From Virgibacillus_O xinjiangensis (lineage in GTDB: Bacteria; Bacillota; Bacilli; Bacillales; Amphibacillaceae): a stretch of 19,877 nt of DNA. The translations under genes and the position numbers were made by a program. Below, in pieces: positions 6,273 through 13,407 of the stretch; the stretch's first letter is position 1; every line of letters begins with the position of its first letter. The notes under the pieces were generated by a model. The model made no database searches. It was given only the letters and a program-made list of their open reading frames with translations, and was not told the DNA's origin. Location: the NCBI RefSeq assembly GCF_042643145.1, contig NZ_JBHRSA010000021.1:1-19877 (forward strand), in the 5' to 3' direction.

Positions 6273-6749
6273 ATGGAAAACCTTTTACTTCAATGTCTTT
6301 TTGTATTCTTTGTAAGCATGGTTCCTTTTCTTGAAGTATTTTTGACTGTCCCGACGGCCATCATCGCTTTTAACTTTCCACCGTTTGCAGCACTGATCTT
6401 GGCTATTTTTGGAAATGCAGTCAGTATCCTTGTCTTCGTATTTTTTGGAACTCAAATTAATAGGCTCTATCATACACTATATAATAAACTTCGGAAGAGG
6501 GAAAACACATCCAAGGAATTCAATCCTCGGATAAAAAGAACCTTCGACCGCTTCGGCGCAATCGGCGTATGCTTTCTATCAACCATTTTGTTCAGCAGCC
6601 AGGTTGGTGCTGCAGCAACCACAAGTTTCGGGATCTCAAGAGGCCAAGTGTTCATTTGGACGATTTTAGGAGTCATTACAGTAGCCGTCGTGATGGCCAC
6701 GTTATCCGTAGTGGCAGAAGGATTAGTCTCATCTTTAGTGAATTTATAG
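6273..6749 (+). CDS. Small multidrug-export family membrane protein
   Basis: This 158-residue integral membrane protein matches the Sm_multidrug_ex family (COG2426). Hydrophobic segments are at about 5-20, 24-58, 92-115 and 125-155, separated by a basic cytoplasmic loop (YNKLRKRENTSKEFNPRIKR). Conserved-looking features are the MVPFLEVFLTVPTAI opening and the FDRFGAIGVCFLSTILFSSQVGA centre. The family name implies export of small toxic compounds, but direct proof for most members is scant. ATG 6273 follows AAAGAGGT with a suitable gap. It sits divergent from a TetR regulator, with repeated operators over its promoter, so it is likely induced by a compound the regulator senses. Confidence 0.8.
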   Translation: MENLLLQCLFVFFVSMVPFLEVFLTVPTAIIAFNFPPFAALILAIFGNAVSILVFVFFGTQINRLYHTLYNKLRKRENTSKEFNPRIKRTFDRFGAIGVCFLSTILFSSQVGAAATTSFGISRGQVFIWTILGVITVAVVMATLSVVAEGLVSSLVNL

Positions 6750-6847
6750 GGGATATCCTGGAATGTTCCATTCGAAAACCAATGTAAGAGTATGGAAGAA
6801 ATGAGCTGAAGAAGTAAAGTTGAATATAAAAATACCCAGAAATACAA

Positions 6848-6990
6848 TGACCCCTAAAAGTTAGACAAGGTAATTTAATAAGCAGCTAGTTAGGCATGAG
6901 TTCGGTGTACCGGCCATGCCTTTTGTTATGCCTTGACCCGTTTGTTATTACAGTGTTCCATGTATTTCTCCAACTGTTATTTAGGAATTA
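6848..6990 (-). mobile_element. Decayed end of an IS3-family insertion sequence
   Basis: The terminal sequence tgacccctaaaagttagaca begins at 6848 and matches the end repeat typical of IS3-family elements of the IS150 type. The minus strand behind it reads QLEKYMEHCNNKRVKA, then a stop, and after frame damage ends in RTHA. This resembles the C terminus of IS3 OrfB transposases (YxxYYNNxRI...PVQYRTHA). The hairpin-forming ggcatgagttcggt...ccggccatgcc around 6892-6920 is also characteristic. The rest of the element is missing, so it is a dead remnant. It lies directly left of the biosynthetic operon. Confidence 0.7.
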
Positions 6991-7221
6991 TTGCCATGTT
7001 ATTTGTAAAGTTCATCCTAACTCACGTATTTGTATCAAAATTTCGAGCTAATGTAGTTTATTAGGACTAATTCTTTTGGAGCTCTAGATAAGGATAAAAA
7101 TGGAAAAAATAAGGACATAATAATCTGTTTCAAGTATTTTAATTTTGCTAAAATACAGTCGAGTAAGAAAATACTATTGCTTCTGACACCCTATAGGTAC
7201 TGGAAGAAGGAGGTGAGGTAA
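6991..7221 (+). promoter_or_regulatory. Leader and promoter region of the biosynthetic operon
   Basis: TGCTAAAAT (7146-7154) is an extended -10 element; the matching -35 position (tgtttc, 7126-7131) is weak. gtatttt (7134-7140) and aaaatac (7150-7156) form an exact inverted repeat over this -10, and aaaatac recurs at 7168-7174, so a repressor or activator site is plausible. No regulator gene lies inside the operon. I see no FMN-riboswitch pattern in this leader although the first gene is a RibA paralogue. AAGGAGGTGA at 7207-7216 is the ribosome site of the first gene. Confidence 0.45.
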
Positions 7222-7947
7222 ATTAGTTTAATTAGTAAATCACACTCTGGCTACCTGGAAAAGTATATCACACGAATAAATTACGAAGATAAAGAACTAG
7301 TACTGGTTGGCCCAGTTGATCTTCCACTTACGGTGAGAGAGAAGACGGTATTTTTTAAATGGTTTGTTTGGCTGGATTCTAAGGTTTTAGGCGGAAAGGA
7401 ATTAAACATTGATCAGATAGTCAGGAAAGATCTTAATGAATTTCAGCATTCTTCTGTTCTGGTGTATGGTGACTTGAACGATGAAAATATAACCCCATTT
7501 ATCAGATTACATAGTATATGTCAGACAGGAGATATATTCGGAAGCAAGAAATGTGATTGTGGCAGACAGTTCGAAAAATCATTGGAGCTTATTCTAGATA
7601 ATGGTTCTGGAGCTCTTTTCTATTTAACTGATCATGAAGGAAGAGGTATTGGATTATTTAATAAAGCTCTTACTTATTTATTACAGCAAGATGGACTAGA
7701 TACTGTGGAGGCCAACCTTGAATTAGGATTGGATGTTGATCGTCGTCAGTATGGAGAAGCGATAAATATTCTGGGGTACTTAACCAATCGGCCTATAAAT
7801 CTTATAACTAATAACCCTTTGAAGATATCCAGTTTGTTGGAATCCCAATTGGATATTAAAGAGATTATTCCCTTATGGACTGAGGCTTCGGAACATAACG
7901 CCTATTATGTACAAACCAAGATTGAAAAAACAGGACATTTAATCTAA
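7222..7947 (+). CDS. GTP cyclohydrolase II paralogue, AUU start
   Basis: This protein of about 241 residues opens the biosynthetic operon. GTP cyclohydrolase II converts GTP to 2,5-diamino-6-ribosylamino-4(3H)-pyrimidinone 5'-phosphate, formate and pyrophosphate. Zinc ligands Cys100, Cys111 and Cys113 stand in RLHSICQTGDIFGSKKCDCG with the exact 11 and 2 residue spacing of Escherichia coli RibA. HEGRGIGL, the DRRQYG loop with the catalytic Asp/Arg pair, and LITNNPLK follow. Residues 1-60 diverge from housekeeping RibA. The coding frame continues well above the GTG at 7333, with convincing sequence (GYLEKYITRINYEDKELVLVG). AGGAGG at 7208-7213 lies exactly eight bases before ATT 7222, and no ATG, GTG or TTG exists in frame between, so an AUU start is the best reading. 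No RibB half is fused. The gene context points to secondary metabolism rather than riboflavin supply. Confidence 0.85.
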   Translation: MSLISKSHSGYLEKYITRINYEDKELVLVGPVDLPLTVREKTVFFKWFVWLDSKVLGGKELNIDQIVRKDLNEFQHSSVLVYGDLNDENITPFIRLHSICQTGDIFGSKKCDCGRQFEKSLELILDNGSGALFYLTDHEGRGIGLFNKALTYLLQQDGLDTVEANLELGLDVDRRQYGEAINILGYLTNRPINLITNNPLKISSLLESQLDIKEIIPLWTEASEHNAYYVQTKIEKTGHLI

Positions 7948-7966
7948 ATGCCAGGGAGGAATCAGA

Positions 7967-9721
7967 ATGCACTTAGGACCTATTACGGCGGTAAGCTGTA
8001 GCGCGGATAGTCAAAAAGTATACACCGGAGGATACGACAAAAGGGTTATCATATGGGATAGAGAGAACGACAAATCAAAATTGCTAGGGGTGCATGACCA
8101 TTTAGTTAACAACCTTTCTTTATCAAATAAAGAAAGATTATTAGCAACAGGATCTGCGGACTATTCCATCAATTTATATAATCTGCAGGAGAATGAACTT
8201 GATAAAACCCTGCTCGGTCATTCTGATGATGTGGAAGATGTGAGTTTTAATGGGGATGACAGTCTGTTGGTGTCTGTTTCAAGAGATAAAAGATGCCTGG
8301 TTTGGGATGTAGTATCAGGGAAGGTTGTTACAGAGTTCAGGGGGCATGAAAAAGATGTCCTCAGTGTCTGGGTAAATGGCTCTTCTGCATTTACCACAGG
8401 CGATGATGGTCGAATACTCATATGGAATATAGAGAACGGTGAACTCATAAAAGAATTGGGCCCGTTTGAATTTGAAGTTGATACAGTTGGTGGAAGTGAG
8501 CAACTGGGGTTATTTGCTATTGGCAGAGATGATGGCACCGTAATGGTATATGATTGTAAAACATTTGAGCTTATACAGCAATTCCCAGCCCATGATAGGG
8601 GAGTGAAACAAGTAGAATTCTCTCAAACTGGTAACTATATATTGACAGCTGGTTATGATCATCAAATAAAGATATGGGAAACTCGTGGATTTGAGTTGTT
8701 CCAGGTACTTGAATCAACCACATACCAATGGGAAAGGTCTTTGGTATGGACACCGGATGAAAAGAAAGTTATTGGTGCAAGCTTCGGAAAGAAATACAAT
8801 GAATGGGACGTTAAGACAGGCAAACACATTAATAATAAAGAAGAATTAGCAACACCATCTATTAACGATCTAGATCTGGACGATGATAAAAATGTGGTGA
8901 CGGCCTCTGATGATGGGCGTTTGAGGTTGAACGGGAAAGAAATACATGAATCCAAAGGCATCCTTACGAACGCTGCAGGAATATCCAAAAATGGGCAGTA
9001 TAGCATTTGGGGCGATCATGCAGGAGAAGTCACCATTGTTGATACCTTTTCAGGTAAGAAAACCAACATTGCGCTAAATACAGGTCCAGTCAACACGATA
9101 TACTTTGATGAATATACAAATTCTTTTTATGTGGGGACCTATGGAGGGCATGTTCATGTAATCAGTACAGAAACGTTAACCCAAACTTCTTCCTGGGCAG
9201 CTAATGAAGGAGCGGTTAAAGCTGTTGATGTCGATGACCATTTGGCTGTAACTGTATCTGCTGAAGGCAAATTGAACATTTTTGACAAGAATAATATCAA
9301 AAATAAAAAAGAATATAAAGGACCGACAGCAATCGCTAACGATGTTTTTCTTGATTCCGGAAGAAACCGAATAATTGTTGTAAGCAGGGATTGTATGGTA
9401 AGAGCTTTTGATATTCGTACTGGTCGGATATTAGATCAGCATGACCAACATAAATACTCTATTAAATCTGTAACTGTCACCAAAGATGGAAGTATTGTAA
9501 GCGGAGATTACTGGGGATTTGCAGTTATTTGGAATATTGAGAATCAGTATCTAACGTCACCATTCAGAGTGAGCAGTAATGGGATAAGCGCTCTTAGATC
9601 ATCTGACAATGAGGTCTTCTGCAGTTCTTATGACGGAGGAATCTATAAGATAAATAATGACAAAGAAGTCAATGAAATATTAAGGCTATTTAATCAAACA
9701 GAAGGTTTGTCAGTAGTTTAA
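7967..9721 (+). CDS. WD40-repeat double beta-propeller protein
   Basis: This 584-residue protein consists almost entirely of WD40 repeats. About 13 blades are visible, the clearest ending VIIWD (25-31), CLVWD (~109), ILIWN (~150), IKIWE (~235), and VIWN near 525, with GH or HD dipeptides at blade starts (LGHSDDV, RGHEKDV, PAHDRGV). That would give two seven-bladed propellers. There is no signal peptide, enzyme domain or membrane segment, so it is probably cytoplasmic and a scaffold or an unrecognised catalyst. It follows the GTP cyclohydrolase by 19 bases, with GGGAGGA before ATG 7967. In the toxoflavin operon a WD-repeat protein (ToxC) of unclear function also stands next to the GTP cyclohydrolase II ToxB. 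That parallel is the main clue to its role. Whether it is a true ToxC orthologue needs alignment. Confidence 0.85.
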   Translation: MHLGPITAVSCSADSQKVYTGGYDKRVIIWDRENDKSKLLGVHDHLVNNLSLSNKERLLATGSADYSINLYNLQENELDKTLLGHSDDVEDVSFNGDDSLLVSVSRDKRCLVWDVVSGKVVTEFRGHEKDVLSVWVNGSSAFTTGDDGRILIWNIENGELIKELGPFEFEVDTVGGSEQLGLFAIGRDDGTVMVYDCKTFELIQQFPAHDRGVKQVEFSQTGNYILTAGYDHQIKIWETRGFELFQVLESTTYQWERSLVWTPDEKKVIGASFGKKYNEWDVKTGKHINNKEELATPSINDLDLDDDKNVVTASDDGRLRLNGKEIHESKGILTNAAGISKNGQYSIWGDHAGEVTIVDTFSGKKTNIALNTGPVNTIYFDEYTNSFYVGTYGGHVHVISTETLTQTSSWAANEGAVKAVDVDDHLAVTVSAEGKLNIFDKNNIKNKKEYKGPTAIANDVFLDSGRNRIIVVSRDCMVRAFDIRTGRILDQHDQHKYSIKSVTVTKDGSIVSGDYWGFAVIWNIENQYLTSPFRVSSNGISALRSSDNEVFCSSYDGGIYKINNDKEVNEILRLFNQTEGLSVV

Positions 9722-9733
9722 TCTATATAAAGA

Positions 9734-9764
9734 TAGCAGAATAATCACAATGGTTATTCTGCTA
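9734..9764 (+). terminator. Hairpin inside the operon, possible attenuator
   Basis: tagcagaataa (9734-9744) pairs perfectly with ttattctgcta (9754-9764) over a nine-base loop and is followed by the T-rich cttattctatt. It lies in the only sizeable gap of the operon, between the WD40 gene and the first ATP-grasp gene. It could end a fraction of transcripts or protect the upstream mRNA end. Confidence 0.55.
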
Positions 9765-9793
9765 CTTATTCTATTAAGAGATTGGTGAAGCGA

Positions 9794-10921
9794 ATGGTCA
9801 AAACTTTGTTGGTAATTGGGGAACTAGGATATAAGCTTATTAAAAATAAAGCCAATAACCTCCATATTAATACGGAATTGATAAGTACTGATCAATGTTC
9901 CACAAGTGATTACACCGCTATAATTAGAAAGATAGAGAGCGTGAATCCTGATGTCATCATCTCCCGCACAGACCCTAACTTTGAATATGAAGCTATACGC
10001 GATTTCTTTGTCGCGAAAAAATTCCCCCACCTTAAAATGATTAATACTGGAGAAAAAGCATCGTTATTATCATACGATAAGGCATTAATGCGGCATTATT
10101 TAATCGAAAGTAATATACCCATTAGCAGAGGGCATGTTATTTCAAGTGATAAGTTGAGTATGGAGAGATTACAAAAAGAACTGTCTCTACCCATTGTTAT
10201 AAAGCAAATACACAGTTCTTCTGGTCAAGGAGTCTTCTTTGTAAATGATGAAAGTGAATTAAATGATATTAAAGAAAGAGTGAAACAGCAGCCGTTGATA
10301 GTGGAGGAATTCATAGAAGGAAATGAATGTGGGCTGGAAGTTCTTAAGACGAAAGAAGCTATATTGTTCTATCCTCCATCCTACTTAGGGGTGACTGATA
10401 AAGAAAACCCAATAAATAAAATGAGAAGTTCACCCTATCAATTGGAGGAAGGTACATATTTGAGTATAAAAGAAAAACTTACTGAATTTATAAGTAATCA
10501 TTTTGATGATTTTGTTGGTATTTTGCAATTTGACCTAATAGTTACAGAACAAGGATGGTTTGTAAATGAAATGAATGCACGGATAAGTGGATTAAGCCAT
10601 TTAAATAGTTCTGTTACCAACTTATCACCATATGATGCCCTGGTCATGTTAGCTGCTGGTAAAAGTATAACCTCTGTAGATTATAATGGTCTGGTCAGCA
10701 CAGAATTTTCCGTTAATATAGATCGGAATGCCATTAATGAGTTAAGTAAACATCCAAACATTCAATTCATTAGAGGAAAGGTTAGTGGAGATGAAAAAAT
10801 CGTGACAATGAAAGCTGGTAGTTATGATGAATTAGCTGATGTTTTCAAGGAAATTTTCGGTGAGCCAAATCCGAGCATATACGAGAAAATCAGGGCTTTA
10901 AAGGAGATAGCGTATGTTTAA
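9794..10921 (+). CDS. ATP-grasp ligase 1
   Basis: This 375-residue cytoplasmic enzyme has the ATP-grasp fold, which joins a carboxylate to an amine or other nucleophile through an acyl-phosphate using ATP. The N-terminal part (about 1-90) is a Rossmann-like pre-domain. The ATP-binding lysine is Lys137 in PIVIKQIHSSSGQGV, followed by the strand LIVEEFIEGNE. The magnesium-binding signature is ENxR-like: Glu259, Asn261 and Arg263 in WFVNEMNARISGL. It keeps the canonical Asn at this site, unlike the other two ATP-grasp proteins here. I prefer ATG 9794 with GGTGA six bases before it; TTG 9782 is possible in frame. It overlaps the next gene by eight bases. The substrate cannot be read; an amino acid or a carboxylated pathway intermediate is likely. 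Confidence 0.85.
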   Translation: MVKTLLVIGELGYKLIKNKANNLHINTELISTDQCSTSDYTAIIRKIESVNPDVIISRTDPNFEYEAIRDFFVAKKFPHLKMINTGEKASLLSYDKALMRHYLIESNIPISRGHVISSDKLSMERLQKELSLPIVIKQIHSSSGQGVFFVNDESELNDIKERVKQQPLIVEEFIEGNECGLEVLKTKEAILFYPPSYLGVTDKENPINKMRSSPYQLEEGTYLSIKEKLTEFISNHFDDFVGILQFDLIVTEQGWFVNEMNARISGLSHLNSSVTNLSPYDALVMLAAGKSITSVDYNGLVSTEFSVNIDRNAINELSKHPNIQFIRGKVSGDEKIVTMKAGSYDELADVFKEIFGEPNPSIYEKIRALKEIAYV

Positions 10922-12161
10922 CCATCATGTTCTGGTAATTGGAGCGGGAAACGATAGAAATGGATTTTTTAAAACACTTTTAGAGAACAGGATACAAATC
11001 ACCTATGTAGGAGCAACCTATTATAATAATTATTCACATCTTGTCCATAGAGCGATTTTTTTTGATACGCATGATCCAAATATGTGGCAGGGATTAGTAT
11101 CAGAATTGGAGGAGATCCACAATACGAACCCCTTCCATGCTGTTATAACTCTTTCCGAACTTGATGTGGAGTCAGCTTCTTTCCTTGCAAAGAGATTTGA
11201 TCTACCCCATTTAGATGAAGAAGCAGCAAGAATCTGTAGAAATAAATATAAGATGCGTCAAAAACTTAGCAGGGACGATATTCCTTCTCCTCTTTTTAAC
11301 AAGGTGGAAAAGCAAGAAGAGGTATACGCCTTTGCTGAAAGAATTGGCTATCCGCTTATTCTAAAACCTACAGATAACGGTGGAAGTGTTGGTGTAACGA
11401 GAATTCATAGCAGGGATGAAATTGATAGCAAGTATGAGGAAGTTTGTAGAAGTAGTTTGAATGGGGAGTTGATAGCGGAACAGTATATCGCTGGTGAAGA
11501 ATATAGTGTGGAAGTTATCGTTCAGCATCAATCTGTTCAGGTAATCGCTGTTGTTGATAAACAGGTCCATTCGGATGCCGGATATTTTGTTGAAGTAGGA
11601 CATACGTTGCCTAGTCTCGCACTAGAAACTACCCAAAACACGTTAAGAAAGATAGCAATCCAAGCAGTTAAATCAGTAGGCATCGATCATGGTTTAGCGC
11701 ATGTTGAAATCAAACAGCAAAATGATGGTGAGTTTTATGTTATGGAGATTGGGGCAAGAGCAGCCGGTGACTTAATACCCGACTTAATTAATTACAGTTA
11801 TGGATGGAATTACTATAAAGCTGTAGTAGATATTGCGTTGGGTAAACACTATGAACCACTACCAGATACAAACAGCAGGTATGCAACAATACAATTTATG
11901 CTGGGACGATCCAGCCATTATGTCAGAGGCTTTCCTCAGATGGATACGAAAAACCCGGGTATAAAGGATATCAAATATAATATTAGAACAGGAGATCAAG
12001 TCAAGCCAATAAAAGCCAATTATAGCCGTCTTGGTCATGTCATGTACGTTTCTGACGATAAGGAGTCACTAAGAGATTGTGATATACTATGCCAAAAATT
12101 CTCGCCGATCTTAAAGCAGACTGATTCTTCTGAAGAAAAGGAGTTTTCTAGTGAAAGCTGA
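10914..12161 (+). CDS. ATP-grasp ligase 2 (L-amino acid ligase-like)
   Basis: This 415-residue enzyme resembles BacD-type L-amino-acid ligases, which couple two amino acids or an amino acid to another amine with ATP. It opens with a nucleotide-fold segment LVIGAGNDRNGF. Lys151 lies in PLILKPTDNGGSVGV, the second ATP lysine region in LIAEQYIAGEEYSVEV, and a GHTLPS loop at 229-234. The HVEIK strand (263-267) leads to the metal site EIGARAAGD, where Gly280 replaces the usual Asn. A substituted residue at this place is also seen in BacD-like proteins (ESAAR). ATG 10914 has AAGGAGATAG upstream and overlaps the preceding stop. The C terminus ends with an acidic SSEEKEFSSES tail. It probably attaches an amino acid to the pathway product. 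Confidence 0.87.
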   Translation: MFNHHVLVIGAGNDRNGFFKTLLENRIQITYVGATYYNNYSHLVHRAIFFDTHDPNMWQGLVSELEEIHNTNPFHAVITLSELDVESASFLAKRFDLPHLDEEAARICRNKYKMRQKLSRDDIPSPLFNKVEKQEEVYAFAERIGYPLILKPTDNGGSVGVTRIHSRDEIDSKYEEVCRSSLNGELIAEQYIAGEEYSVEVIVQHQSVQVIAVVDKQVHSDAGYFVEVGHTLPSLALETTQNTLRKIAIQAVKSVGIDHGLAHVEIKQQNDGEFYVMEIGARAAGDLIPDLINYSYGWNYYKAVVDIALGKHYEPLPDTNSRYATIQFMLGRSSHYVRGFPQMDTKNPGIKDIKYNIRTGDQVKPIKANYSRLGHVMYVSDDKESLRDCDILCQKFSPILKQTDSSEEKEFSSES

Positions 12162-13404
12162 GATAAAAGAAGTGTGGAGCAATAGAAATTTTGTATTTTT
12201 GTTTCTTGGACGATTGATATCCAGTCTGGGCCATAATTTATATTTACTTGGTCTTCCTTGGCTAGCATTGCAATTAACCGGGTCCGCTCTTATATTATCA
12301 ACCGTGTTTGCTGTAGAGTATATAGCTAAACTGGTTAGTGCTCTTTTTGCCGGTGTGGCTGCCGATAAATTTGATAAGAAAAAGATTATGATGTTTTCTG
12401 CAATATTGCAAGCCATTATTTTACTGATCATCCCTTTTACATATACCTTGGACCTTTTCTCGGAATGGATAATCTATAGTGTAGCGATTTTAATTAACTT
12501 TGTAGGAGGCTTCTATTTCAATTCAGAAAAAGCTCTATTGCCGAGCATGTTTGAAAAGAGCTTGTACACGACGATGAATTCTCAATTCCAATTCATTAAT
12601 ATTATCTCCCGATTTTTAGGTCCGACCGTAGCAGGAGCGCTTATCGGACTATTAGGCCCCGTGTATATTTTCACGATAGATGCATTAGCATTTATCATTT
12701 TGTTTTGCTTTGTTCTTTTATTAAATGTACAGTATCAAAAGTTTGAAGGCATGTCGGAAGGTTTCATTGCGTCTGTAAAAGAAGGGTTATTGTTTCTTAA
12801 AGAAAACATGGGTCTAACCAAAATAGCTTTTGGAAGTATGGTCCTAAATATGGCGGTCGGTCCTATATTGGCTTTGCTGGTGTTTTATTCTTCAAACGAA
12901 TTGAATGCTAATTCCTTTCAAACCGGCCTTGTATACTCAGCTGGTGGAATAGGGGGAGTATTGGTTAGTATCTATGCAGTGAAATTGAAAGGCATCTTTA
13001 CTAGATCGGTGCTCTTCCTTTGGAATATTATTATTCTAGGTGTTGGGATTATCACTCTAGGAATGGCCAATCATTGGATGGTTGCTGCAGCCAGTTTCTT
13101 AATCATTATGGGAATGATCATGCTATACAACATAAATTACAACACAATGGTCCAAGAGATAGTCCCGGTCAAATATAGAGGGCGGGTAGGCTCTACGTTG
13201 TTTTTATTATCCCAAATTAGTGTACCTTTTTCTATGACGCTAGCGGGTCTGGTTTCCGAGAGTATCGATATCAGAATTATTTTCCTTTCCCTGGGCCTCT
13301 TCATGCTGATATTCGGTATAGTTTTTTATAAGGGAGTATATACTCGCTATACTTTTGTAGACTTCGATGAGACAGAACAAAATTCAGCACAACCAGGAGG
13401 GTGA
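12151..13404 (+). CDS. MFS transporter, probable product exporter
   Basis: This 417-residue membrane protein has about 12 hydrophobic segments and the major-facilitator loop AADKFDKKKIM between helices 2 and 3. Its pattern fits the MFS_3/EntS-like group of exporters, including a long N-terminal helix region FLFLGRLISSLGHNLYLLGLPW and a cytoplasmic middle loop around KFEGMSEGFIASVKEGLLFL. The start is GTG 12151, with AAGGAG upstream; the gene overlaps the ATP-grasp 2 gene by 11 bases, so the two are translationally coupled. Position in the middle of a biosynthetic operon suggests it exports the finished metabolite and thereby protects the cell. Drug specificity is not predictable from sequence. 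Confidence 0.9.
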   Translation: MKAEIKEVWSNRNFVFLFLGRLISSLGHNLYLLGLPWLALQLTGSALILSTVFAVEYIAKLVSALFAGVAADKFDKKKIMMFSAILQAIILLIIPFTYTLDLFSEWIIYSVAILINFVGGFYFNSEKALLPSMFEKSLYTTMNSQFQFINIISRFLGPTVAGALIGLLGPVYIFTIDALAFIILFCFVLLLNVQYQKFEGMSEGFIASVKEGLLFLKENMGLTKIAFGSMVLNMAVGPILALLVFYSSNELNANSFQTGLVYSAGGIGGVLVSIYAVKLKGIFTRSVLFLWNIIILGVGIITLGMANHWMVAAASFLIIMGMIMLYNINYNTMVQEIVPVKYRGRVGSTLFLLSQISVPFSMTLAGLVSESIDIRIIFLSLGLFMLIFGIVFYKGVYTRYTFVDFDETEQNSAQPGG

Positions 13405-13407
13405 CCG

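Noticed and set aside
6991..7221. FMN riboswitch before the RibA paralogue
   Set aside because: I do not see the conserved FMN-aptamer sequence blocks in this short leader.
7333..7947. GTG 7333 as the start of the GTP cyclohydrolase gene
   Set aside because: Protein-like sequence and a well-placed AGGAGG lie upstream in frame, and no ribosome site precedes this GTG.
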